From contig NHZP01000001.1 of assembly GCA_003313425.1 (NCBI GenBank), positions 2,418,001 through 2,482,000 on the forward strand: a stretch of DNA of 64,000 bases. Direction: 5' to 3'. The notes beneath the pieces were generated by a model. The model made no database searches. It was not told the DNA's origin and saw only the letters and a list, made by a program, of their open reading frames with translations. The DNA comes from Pseudopyrenochaeta lycopersici. Its lineage: Eukaryota > Ascomycota > Dothideomycetes > Pleosporales > Pseudopyrenochaetaceae. The translations under genes were made by a program, and so were the position numbers. Below, in pieces: positions 1 to 11,050 of this stretch (positions within the stretch are counted from its first letter, which is position 1; each line of letters starts with the position of its first letter).

Positions 1-1335
1 AACAACCATCGTGTAACAGGAAGTACTTGACTCAACCAATGCCGAGCTGTCATTGCCTCAGGATCTCAAGCCAGCTGAGGGGGAGCCTTTCTCCTTGGCA
101 ATCAAAGTTCATCATTGAAGCATGCAAGTGGTGAGCAGCTGACTGCGAATCGCTGCTTGCGACAACGAACTCCGATTTTTGACTATCATCCCTTGTCAAC
201 TTTAGCAGACGCGCTGGTTTGCTATTAGACGTTCGGGTATGAAGTGCAAGCCTGCGATACCAGTGAAAGGCGCCGACCGAGGCATGATCGGAGGCGACTA
301 TTCGATGGCTAAGCTTACGCCGGGTTAGCTGGCTGTGTGGGAGTACTGAATAGAAGCAAACTTACCGCCTATGCCTGGGCGAACTTGATTGAGCCTTGGG
401 TCCAAGGCAACAGCCCGCTTCATGTTAATACACAAGGCTGTCTCCAAGTCGTAGCCCGCCGGTGTGAACGATGAAATGCGGTGAGAGCAGCAGTGGGACG
501 CTTCCCCCCAGGGCGCAGCACATATATACTCTCCCGGAGCCTCATCTCTTTTTTTGTTCGATAGCACGAAAGCCTCATTCTTCGTCATGGAAATGCCGAA
601 TGCTCAAACAGTGTCAAAATGTCTCGCCGGAAGTAGAACAAAGTGCTCAGCTGGGGGCCAGGATACTTCCAATACCGGTTAAAATCTGCGACAACAGTAA
701 TCAGAATGCGGCTCTGCGAAGGTTTACACAAGGCTGTGGCTTTCCGGTGAGTGGAACAAGTATAGCGAGAAAGCAACTTGGCCATCGTGACCTTCATCAT
801 GATGATCGAGTGGCCGGACAAGCGATTCCGTGCTCCACAAGCTTTGTCGATTTCATTTCTTTTTCATTGGAAAAAGGTCAGGCTGAAAAGACTCGGGGGA
901 GAAGAGTGAGGGAAGGCTGTCAGCAGAGGGCCTCTGCGGGGTGATGCGGGTACACGAGTCAGGCCATTCCTCCAGGACTTGGCTCAGTATCAGAGCTCGA
1001 GGTAGGAGATGAGCCTGGAGAGTCATAGAATGAGGTTGTTCTAATGCTCATTGTCATGGTGAAGCTTCGTTGGTTACCGTAAAAGGCAACTGATGAGTAG
1101 TGTTGATGTTGAATGTCGAAAGCCAATCATAAACAGTGACGTTGCTGGGCGAGAGCAGCCGGATGGTCGATGCACGGACCTGCCAAGCATCGTGTACCAG
1201 CTGTCAGACCTCACGTCGCGCGTCTTTCGCCGCCTCGATCTCGCGTTTGAGTCCTGTCGCCTCGCGTTTGAGTGCGTCGTCTAGCGGTTGCGTTCTGTCA
1301 TCTCGCCCTCGAGTCCCGTCACCTCTCCCTCCGTC
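1..1335. other. Intergenic region upstream of the palmitoyltransferase gene
   Basis: I find no reading frame here with a convincing start, composition or family resemblance. Short overlapping frames on both strands do not extend into one another through splice signals. The last 150 bases before 1336 are pyrimidine-rich and probably form the promoter and 5' leader of the palmitoyltransferase gene. Confidence 0.6.
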
Positions 1336-2582
1336 ATGGCACCGGCCGTAGTCGGATCGCCGAGGGCAAATGCGCACGGCAACACCACGACGCTCGATCA
1401 GCGTATTGGGCTGGCGACCTCTGTCATTATGCCCCTACTTGAGTGGGGAGCCATGGGATTCGTGACATACGTGCTGGTGTATCTGATATGTGTGCAGTAT
1501 CTCATCAGCCCCTCGGACGACATACAGCAAAGCTTCAATGTCGAGCCCCAAAGAGCCACAGGCATCGCCCTCATCGTCATATATGCCATACTCGTTCTCC
1601 TTCTGCTTCTGCCGTGGTTGCGCCTTATCCAGGTCATTTGGTCGAAGCCAGATCTGATACCGCTAGGAGACCCGTCACGCGAGAAGATGGACACAAGCAC
1701 CAAAGCCTTCGACAGGTACGACGCATATATTTGCGACTATGAAGGAATGCCTCTGTGGTGCGACAAATGCCATAACTTCAAACCCGACAGGACTCATCAC
1801 TGTAAAGAGCTTGGGCGCTGCGTTCGAAAGATGGATCATTACTGCCCTTGGGCCGGTGGAATAGTTGGAGAATCAACACACAAGTTCTTCCTACAGTTTG
1901 TTTTCTTCGGTGCATTGTACACGACATATGTATGGATCATCCTGGCCGTCTTTCTCAGTGATCGCAGCTCCAAGGTGAGTCTTAGCTACCTTTAGCCCCT
2001 TTCACTATCGATGATTGATGGACAAAATCGCACTAACTCTGCTAGATGGGCTCCAGACCAGGAACATGGATAGGTGCACTCGTTATAGCTGTAGTATTTT
2101 CTATTTTTACCGTCACTATGACAGGAATGACGGGCTGGAACATGATGATCAATTTCACGTCCGTCGAGGGTATCCAGCGAGGCGGCATTCATAATATCGC
2201 TTTCCTCATTTCACGACGATCATCACAAGCGGCAGATTCACCGCCCACATCATCCGCGCCCTCGAAGAAAGATCCAAAAACCCCAGATTCTGAAGATGAC
2301 TGGCCTGTATTACGAACTGTACAACGAAGTTCGGGACGGACCTACGTTGTCATGCAGACTAAACCACTGGAGCACCCCTGGTATACCTCTCCCATGATGG
2401 GGTGGGAAGACACAATGGGGACGAGCTTTATCGATTGGTTGCTACCATTTAGGCACTCACCCTGCAAACAAAAAAGTCGGAGAGGCGAATTTGAGTGGGG
2501 CGAGGTAGTGTATGACATGGCGCGGAAATATGAGGCAGATAACCCTGGCACCCGTTTGGCACTTCTCGAAGGAAGCCGTTAA
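1336..2582 (+). CDS. PFA5: DHHC-family protein S-palmitoyltransferase, Pfa5-like
   Basis: Two exons, 1336-1974 and 2046-2582, give 391 residues. The 71-bp intron has a GTGAGT donor and TAG acceptor and falls between codons. The product should transfer palmitate to cysteines of membrane proteins. A cysteine-rich zinc-binding block (C-x2-C ... THHC ... C) leads into the catalytic signature at residues 167-170, which reads D-H-Y-C followed by PW and GG. Four hydrophobic segments flank it, two before and two after, as in this family. A TxxE-like motif (TSVE) follows the last segment, and the C-terminal tail is soluble. The family normally has DHHC. Tyrosine at the third position is known from Akr1-type enzymes and, as I recall, from fungal Pfa5 proteins. 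The ATG at 1336 is the first in the frame; the frame continues upstream without an ATG. Confidence 0.9.
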
Positions 2583-5500
2583 GTTTGCTGCATTTCTGGC
2601 ATCGTTCTGGCGTTTTGGATATGATACCCTCGTACGTACATAATAACATGGCAGCGAAGTGTACATATATCTTACACATTGACAACCACTGCTAGGATGC
2701 AGTGTGCTCTATAGTGAGCTTTCTGCAGACGCAACTAAGAGATATTTGCAATACTACTGTCAATTAGCAACTGTTACAGAATTGTTGCATCCATCACAAG
2801 ACCTGACGTTGTTCTCAAGTCGCACAAGCTGCCACGACATGCCTTCCTCGCAGGGCCACCACCAGCCACACAGCTCCCTGACCTTTCAAATCAAATGCCC
2901 TAGTCGCACCGAATAAAACATCACCAATTAGAGCCAACACTTACTTCTGGTTGTACCACCCAACCGTCCCTGCACAGCCGCGGCCAACGACCCAACGTTC
3001 GACGGTTTATCGACTTCAATGAACTAGACATTCGAAAGCCGATGCCGCTGCGCTCCACTTCGTTCTGATGAAGCGAAGATCCCTAGCTTACCGCGTTTGA
3101 AGTACATGGATTGATGACGGAGGCGAATTCGGCGCAGCGAATGTCGCACCGATTGCGATATAGGTTCCAAGGTCAGAGGCCCATAGCCCCAAAGGTAATA
3201 TGCGTCATGGGTATACAGCAGTGGTACACAATCGCCTACTTCGTGCATCTTGGAGATGGCCAATGATGAGACAAGGGAAGCATTCGCGCAGCAGCTTCAT
3301 AGTTGGGTGGTTGGAAAGTGTATAATTGTGGTTGTACAATCCATGGAAGTGGTTATGAAAATATACTAGACCTTTTAGCAGCTCTGTCTAGCGCCGAGAC
3401 GAGAGAATGGTGGCGGAATGAGTGATCGTAATTTCCTCGGAGAAGTGTCTCTTGCAGTCTCTGCGGCCGTCATGTGCACGACTTACTTGGAGGAAGATTT
3501 TCAGGTGAACGTGGGCTGGAGCAATGATAAGCAGGTGGAAACGTTGATCGTCATCTCTCTCATCCCAAGGTACCTATATATGGGCCTCGTTCCGCTGTCT
3601 ACAAGATTGCGATGATGATCGTCTTGTTTACAGCGGTTCCAGCCGCGATCTTGCATGAGCGAAGCGGCATCGCTTCCAGACGACGAACACGACCGTTGAT
3701 CGTGATCTCGCGTTTCGTACCCATTTAAGGGCTTATTTTTGCTATCTTTGGGGGCATTTTGCTTCTTTCATTTCTGAGCTTGTAGATGCGTTGGTGATCA
3801 TAATTACATCCGTCGCTTCCATTTGCGGACGGGCCGCCTTCTGGTGTGTTTGCTCGTTCACTACAAGGTGCATCCCACAGGATTTCATCTGCGACGTCCA
3901 CTAATAGCTGTGGGTGATCGCCATCTCGTCTATCAGGCTGATCACGTTTCCTTGGAACCAGTTCCGAGGGTCCGCCTGTGGAGTAGGTGGAGATGCGAGA
4001 TTTCGACTTCGAAATTCCAGTTTTGTCTATTCTCCACATTCCGGACGCGGGTCGAGTCAGTCAAATTTGTTGAGCCAAAACGCACTACTACTTTGCGACA
4101 CAGAACTATAGTGTCTCCCCGGATTATTTTCGTGAAGCGCATATCGAGGGCAATCCGCCGTGTTTATTGTTTGGCATTGTGTTTGCCGCAGTAGGCATAC
4201 CTTCCCTGCCTGTAAGGTTCAAAACATGCCGGGTCAAGGTCAGGAATCGTGGTCCCCTTGCTTCCGCAATGGTACAGCTCGGCCCGCTCCCATGCCATTC
4301 CCTGCTCGGTCTTGCCTCAAGCTTCTCGCTACATACCGCAATCGTGCTGGTGTCATGCACACGGACCTCGTCTAATCGCTTCCCCTGGTTCAAGTGTTCT
4401 CGAATAGAGGCGGCGCATCCTGGGGCTGATCATGTGTGATCGTTGCAAGGGCTAATTGTGACTTCGCCTGTCTAGAAGCATTACAGGTCCACTTGCTTGT
4501 CTGAGGGTCCGCCCGGCGTGCCTTCTGAAGGGAGGGCCGAGTCTAAAGGTGGAGAAACGGGTCAGGGCAAGTGGGGAAAGTGGAGATATATGTTTAGGAA
4601 GTCGAAGTCAAAAAGTTCGGCGCTACTTGTTTCCTTTGGTGAATGAGGTCGGTGGAGCAGTGTTGTATTGGAATTCCATTATCTCGAAACATGTCATGTC
4701 ATGTCATCTTCCATGCCGATTCCCTGCCACCTTCAATCCCGATATTGCGGAAGCACGAAACAAAACGCATCCTCATTCTGCACAAATGTCCGTGCAAGCC
4801 ATCCATGCACATCAAACGTCGGCGCATGGGTGGGCCGTTGTGCGTCACATTCCGTTTATGCCCTGGTGAAACACCGGATCAGTTCATATCAAACTTCCAT
4901 CCCGTCATGTCACGACTCATTCGGACTACCGTGAATAGTGTTTCGAAAATAGCAGCCTTAAGGTTTAAGTTTAATGCCCGTTGCGTCAATGGCCTGATGT
5001 GATCGACATATGCACGTGTGCACAAATCCTACCTGGGAGGCATTAAATTCCCGCTGTGATTCTAGACCAAGCGTGCTATGTGGGATCCAAAAAGCGGTCT
5101 GTGCTATGATGTGGTTTTGGCGTTGGTGATATTGTGCTTGTTCGGGTTGAAAATCGATAGTTTGAGGTCGGTAGCCAGGGATGTTGCGTAGCGCCACAAG
5201 TAGATGGTGTGTTTCACCATCGCGGGTGGTGGAAAGTTTCCCATAGGGTGGCTGGTTGAGGGTTTCGCTAGCGGGATTGCGATATCGATGACAGCGTTGG
5301 AAATCGCGTTAACCTTGCCGAGTACACTATTGTAGTTGCTAGGCGAGTCGGAAATTAAGAGAGCCACTGAGTAACGCGGGCAAATGTGTAGCAAAAAGTA
5401 AAATTGAATAATACATAGAAAGGACCCAAACCTAAACCCAAACCCAAAAAAGAGTATCCATATGCGTCCGTGGACGTGGGCTCCAAAGACTCCTTTTCCA

Positions 5501-5998
5501 ATAATGCCATATCCATATATGCTCCGTGTTGTTGCCCAGGGTATGAAGTTACAAAAATGGTGCCTGGTAATGCAAGCAACCGGGTGGAGACCGAGACAAT
5601 TCAATCCATTCAAAGAAGATAGTCTTAGTAAAACAGCAAGAAACCAATGGCGCACCAAAAATGCATTGAAGAGATAACCATAATGCAAAGCGCCGGCGAA
5701 GTCTCCGAGGAGTTTGAGGTGAAGGATCCACAATAGTCCAGAATGGTGGGGTTCAGAGTGGAGAACCGCGGGTGCTCAAAACGGAGACTGCTTGATAAGG
5801 CAATTCTTGAACTTTTAGGGTGCATGGTGTAATGACGAAGAAATCAATGTGTGGACATGTGTCGCTGTGGTACTCTAAGATGAGAGATACGGTGGTCCAT
5901 ATGTGTTGTCCTGCTAAAACAAACGAACTTCACGGGATTTCGTCGCTCCAGCAGCTTAGACGATGGCCGAATGTGTCCAGACTCAATTGTGGGGACAA
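2583..5998. other. Long intergenic region between palmitoyltransferase and homeobox genes
   Basis: This stretch of 3.4 kb holds only short frames. The longest (about 5104-5733, minus) has no ATG near its start and looks like chance. A pyrimidine-asymmetric run near 5424-5452 contains degenerate CCCAAA/CCTAAA units. I see no RNA gene or mobile element. Confidence 0.55.
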
Positions 5999-7736
5999 CT
6001 ATCCCTCTGAGGTATTTGCCTCACGCTCTCGCTGCTCCTTTTGTGGGGCTCGACGTCGGGCGTTGATGAACCAGTTGGAGACCTTTCGAGCGTCAGCATG
6101 TGTCCGGCCAAGAAAGCATTGAAAGACCCATTGAACAGGGTTGAGCCAGATGACACTGACAACAAAAGACAGAAATGGCAGATGTAGCATGTGCGTCAAG
6201 CTGTAACGTCACTGCAAACGGGAATAAATGGCAACGTACCTGGTTCAAGCTCAGACCTGTTCGAGTGCAGAGATCAAGTTTTTGATCCTCAGTGGGATAA
6301 GGAGATGATCGGTTGGCGGAGAACCACTCCTTTAGCATGTTAGTTGCCTCCTTGGGCAGATTGCCTCGTCGCTTGCGGTTGAATGCGTTTTGCTCGAGGC
6401 CAACATTATGCTGGAAACGAATATCACTGTAAGGGTTTTCGTAGCCTGGAACTGGATATGATGGCTGCGTGAAGTAGGCGTCGTGTGATCGTTCATATCC
6501 ATAAGCATGTGACGCATTTTGAGCATCTTGGTAGTAGCTGGGCCTTTGCTCATACATGGCGCTGTGTTGCACTGGCGCCTGAGGGTATGGGCTTTGGCGT
6601 GCAGGCTGCTGTGCATAAACTGTGCTGCCTTGAGAAACTGGAGGAGATGACTGATGACGGAAGTGTGCGCCCGAGGAAACTGATGGGTGTGGCGGTGGAG
6701 GGTACGAGTGACTTGGCCGATGATGATGGATGGATGATGCTGATTGTGTTTCCATGAGCTGTGCAACTCGAGGTGAGTCGTAATTGGCAAGAGAAGGGTC
6801 AATAACACTGCTCATGCGTCGAGGGTCAGCGGGCGGTTGTTCAGAAGCCGAAGGGCGTGCGTAGATGTCTCCTAAGGTGTCGACACGTCTACGCTTGCCA
6901 TCTGTCCACGTTACGTCGTCAAAATGTGGTTGCGCTTGTGGAGAACTAGTGGCCGATCCATCACGGCGAGACGGTGTCCGTGGGGGAGTGTTGGCTCTGG
7001 TAGTGTGGAGAAACTGGGGTCGTCAGCAGTGCAGCTGGACTTTTAGTTGACCAAAGCATACCTCGGAAAATGATGGAAGCTTGCCAGGATAATTTTGTTC
7101 TCCAGGCTGGATAGGTGGAGAGCTGCGCATGTGGTGATTCTGTGCTTTGGTCAGAGTGGTGTTTATGGCAGTCAAGTGATGCGGTCCTTTGTTGGCATTT
7201 CGAATATGGGCATGTGTAGATTCAGTGGCATGGTGATCTTTCCGAACTGCGCTGGCATCTAGGCCGCGCGCTCCGGCATCCGTACATAAACTGGGGGACA
7301 TTCTCGACGAGGCGAGAGAAGTCGGCCGTTTGTGAGGGTAACGAGGATGGGGGCGGTAGCCAGAAAGTTCTGGTGAACGAGACCGTCCCCTAGACGAGGC
7401 AAGAGAGGCTACACTGCCCACAGGAACGGAAGGGAGTCGGATATGGGAGAGTTGGGGTGCGCGAGAATATTGCACGGCAACGCCTACTCTCCAGGGTCGT
7501 TGTGTGGGCTGCCCTGAGCGGAAGTCGCCAGGGAGCGACCCAGGCAGGAGCGGGGGATGGAGAATGCGTGGAGTGGAGGAAGAGAAGGAGGAAGAGGAAG
7601 AAGACGTATGAGCTTCACTTACCGCAGCAACCATGTTACCCAGCTGCCTCTCAGAGGGCTGTGACGATGTCATTCTGCGCGAGTGCAGTGGGTCGCAGTG
7701 GCGGAGCGGAATATCTTGAAGGGTCAAATATTCCAT
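5999..7736 (-). CDS. TALE-class homeodomain transcription factor
   Basis: Three exons read on the minus strand: 7736-7062, 7013-6240 and 6082-5999, separated by introns of 48 and 157 bp. They give about 510 residues. The homeodomain covers residues 437-498. It has helix 1/2 residues typical of TALE proteins, with a Pro-Tyr-Pro insert between helices, and a recognition helix reading NWFINARRR. The second intron cuts the domain just before that helix. The rest is low-complexity Ser/Pro/His/Gln-rich sequence, expected for a fungal regulator; a basic KRRR patch lies near residue 270. It resembles the fungal pah1/kal-1 group, which influences hyphal growth and conidiation, but that assignment is from memory. 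The N-terminus is uncertain: an upstream ATG at 7791 opens an overlapping frame, and a perfect GTAAGT lies at about 7622 inside exon 1. Confidence 0.82.
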
Positions 7737-7791
7737 TAGGTGCGGTAGAAGCGCAGCTTAAGTAGTCTACATCAAAACTTTGGTTAGCCAT
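7651..7791 (-). other. Upstream open reading frame overlapping the homeobox start
   Basis: An ATG at 7791 opens a 46-codon frame that runs past the presumed main start at 7736 in a different frame and ends at 7651. If it lies in the mRNA leader it would lower translation of the homeodomain protein. Alternatively it is the true N-terminus, joined to the main frame by an intron I could not place. Confidence 0.35.
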
Positions 7792-8400
7792 TTGTCTTCG
7801 AGTTGATGTCTTCATGTCCAGTGAGTGGTGCCTATGGCCGACCCAGAGTTGACAGCTGCGTACCACACTTTGGCAGAGCACCCTCACGGGGGTACCACAT
7901 AACGGTTGCAGGAGTAGAGGAGTTACTCACCCAAAGACTATGTATGGAGACGATGATGACGCGGATGATGTAACTGGCTATCGTCGGGGAGCGTTGAGTG
8001 GTCGAGTACCACTACCACTGACCCAAAGACTATATCGCAGATATATGTCTCACGGCAAGCAATGATGCGGCCGAATGTGGGAATTATAGTATGAAAAATT
8101 ATTCGTGTTCTATGCAAGGTACCGGTGGTGTGTCGTCGATGGTGAGTACAAAAGATCAACCAACGCAAGCACGCAGCAGTTCGCAGAGAGGCAGTTAGGG
8201 TGGTGATGATGGGCGCGAGGTATTTAAGAACAGACAGCACCGTGAGATCAGGAGGCGTTTCTGGGCAGCTCAGAATGCAACGGGCCGTCCTTGACCATGC
8301 AGCGCGATCTTGCACCCAGGAGATGCGCCAGGGGAGGCCAGTAGGCGCCAATGGAGGACAGACAGGCGCGTCTAGCACGACGTCTGCACTTTTGACAGGT
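7792..8400. other. Promoter-proximal region of the homeobox gene
   Basis: No coding frame is convincing here. The segment is of mixed composition and probably holds the leader and promoter of the minus-strand homeobox gene. Confidence 0.5.
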
Positions 8401-11050
8401 GAGAGTTAAGGTTTGTCCATATTCTCCGAGCGTGCACAAAACGGGCTTTGGGTGGGTGGTGGACGGCCGAGGAAACAGAGGACCCTCCCACTACGCCGCA
8501 GACTCAGCACGAGCCGATAGTAAAGCCGCACCATCTGCTGCAGGCGCGCCATTAGAGCGCCGCCGCGGTCTCCACCGCTGCCAGACCCGTATCGATGCAG
8601 ATCTTGCTGTTTCTGACTCGGGGCAGAAACGAGCAGGGGTGCGTCTGTCTCTGGCCTACTTTGTCGCATCGACCTCACTGGCCATCCATCGATTACCTTA
8701 TCTGCGCTTCCACACACTGGACGCCGCAGCAACCTGTCAACGTTCCATCAGGGCGACAGCGAGTTCTTGGCCAAGCGCTGGCAGATGTGCATGCTGTGGG
8801 CACACGCCTTGCTCGTCGCCAATTGCGCGCAGGATAAGATTCAGCACGACAGCCTTGCCTTGCACCGCTTGAACCTGCCCCAGCGAAACGCCCCGCTTTC
8901 TTCATACAGTTTGGACGCGGGCGTTGTGCTGAAAGCGTTCAGGCTGAGCGAGTCGTGGATGGTGCGTCTGGCTGTGCCAGAAAGCGCACCAGCTGCTGAC
9001 TGTGAGGCGAGCACGCAGTGGTCACGACGTCTACCAGGGACCGGTAGCACGGTAGCATGATGAATGCCTGCTTGTACAGTGCGAGGCCAGATCTATTGGA
9101 GGAGCTCATGCTTATTGCTGTGAGCTGCGGGCTCGGAGGGGTAAAATTTGAGCGTGGACGAGACTGTGCCCGGCTGAGGGATGAACCAGAGCGGAGGACA
9201 ATCCGACAAGAGTGACATGTTGTGCACATCGGAGCCATGGTGACGGCGTGTCTGTCGCGCAGCACAAGGTACCATGCTCGGCAAACAGCTGCCGCAGGCC
9301 AGAACCGGGTGCGTGGCTGGGAGGGGTGGGCAGTAGGTGCGACGGAGCCTTTCTAGGACCCCAGAAGCAAGAGGGCTTGGTGTTGTGTCGAAATTTGGCA
9401 TGGGGCTAGCTCTGCAAAAGAGAGTTTAGGGAAGGGGAAAAGGCGTTCATCCGGTGGGACAGGAATAGCACCGGGGGATCAACGAGTGTTCGACGCTGTC
9501 CACGGCTAGGGCTATCAAACGGGGATGAGCCGCGGGGCGCGGTTGTTGACGAGCAGCAGACGGCCAGCCTCGAGGATTGACTCGTGCAATGCTGCTCTCA
9601 AACAGCGAATGCTGGGCTGCCGGCCCTGGGGTTGAGGGAGATCGGGTGGGCGCTACGTCATTCCGGCCGCAACCAGCAAAAGCACACAGGCGCGGCGGAC
9701 AGAAGCGAGTGAGCGACGACGCACGCTGGCCTGGTGGCTCCATGGCAAATGGAAGCCGCGAGCGGGAGCTGAGAGCCCCTTTTCGGTGTGGCTCGGTGTG
9801 GGCGGGTGACAGCTTCCTGACAGGACCTGGGGGCAGCTTTGGGGAGGTGCGACGACGTCCCGCCGCCATGATAGGCGGCAGGGATGAGGGCTCCTTCCCT
9901 GGCCCGGGGTCGCGCCTGCCCGACATGCTGATCCCAGCCCGCTAGCTGGCGATCACACAGGGTTGCCAAACACCGTACTCAGGGCGTGTCGGCAGCTATC
10001 GCCAAAAGTCACTCCCAGCGACGAGACACGGCCATGTCGGCCTCCCCACGCCCGCCGCAGCGTCATGCCACCTCCCCCCCCCCTCCCCCCCCCAGGGTCG
10101 ACGTTACAGTCTGTTGGCTCTGGGAAACCTTCGCCCACGCCAGCACCCGCAGCGTTTCGTGTTTTGCGTTTTGCATGTCGAGTGTCAATGGCCCACCGAC
10201 GCAGCCTCAGATTGATTCGGCAGGCCTGCCGGACTGCCCATGCCATGTCGGCGCCACGGCTGCCCTGCGAGGCCGAATCACCGCCAGCCGTGGGCCGGCC
10301 TCTCACGTCGTCTGTCTTGACCGCTCCTCGGTGCGTGTCCAATGCAAGCCCCGCCCGCCTATACCGGGATCATGGCCGCTGTCCAACATCCTCATCCTGG
10401 CTCATGGAGGAACCTCACGCTCGGTATCGCCCTGTTATCGACCCCCAGGAATGGCAGCAGCGAAGTCCAGCAGCCCGCGAGAGAGCCTGCCATGCCCTCC
10501 ATGCCGTCGTGCCGACGCAGCGAGAATAGACCACTCCGTTGCACAGCAGCTTCTGACCGCCTGACAGTCCGTCCCGCCTGTTCCCATGGACGGCCATCGT
10601 TCGCCACGGGCCCGCCAAGGCCCTTTGCGCCATCACCCAGGGGCTGTCACTTCCTCATAGCGTCGCCATCGCCCTGCCACTAAACCTTAGCTCCAGGGCA
10701 ACCTCTTCTCTACACTCCGGCTAAACATTGTCTCCAATGCCGTCGACGGACCTTCGCGTTTGCCCGTTTTGGCTTCGCTCGAAGCAAGAAACACATTGGC
10801 ATTTGCTCCCTGCTGGAGATCGCCTACGACGAGGAAAGCCCTTGCATACGCAGACCGCGCATTCCCGTGCTGCGAGTCGTCCATCGTGCGCTGCAGCCAT
10901 GGTGACCGGCGCTGTCATACCGAGAGGGAAGCCACAAGCGCCATCTGCCTCCCAAAACAACCTCTATCCTAGATTTGAAAGCACATCACAGTACCTTCTT
11001 TCGACCCTTTTGCCACTTCAACCCTTCCCAACACTTCTTCCATGCAGCCA
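8401..11050. other. GC-rich block without a recognised gene
   Basis: Base composition is unusually GC-rich; sample lines at 9721 and 10261 count 41 G or C of 60. GC-rich DNA has few stop codons, so long frames appear on both strands and overlap one another (for example 9447-9926 minus, 9953-10342 minus and 9963-10529 plus). None resembles a protein family, and splice signals do not join them. A long regulatory region or noncoding transcript of the homeobox gene is possible. A C-rich run near 10071-10093 is present. Confidence 0.5.
10071..10093 (+). repeat. Poly-C tract
   Basis: This is an almost pure run of C, broken by single T residues, inside the GC-rich block. Slippage errors in assembly are likely here. 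Confidence 0.8.

Noticed and set aside
5424..5452. Telomere-like CCTAAA/CCCAAA units
   Set aside because: Only a few irregular units, not tandem TTAGGG, so no support for an interstitial telomere.
5104..5733. 209-codon minus-strand frame
   Set aside because: It opens with TTG and has no early ATG. Its hydrophobic composition follows from a low-complexity A/C-rich stretch on the opposite strand, and no family fits.
8406..10564. Many long overlapping frames on both strands
   Set aside because: They are expected in GC-rich DNA with few stops. They overlap each other, lack domains and are not linked by splice sites.
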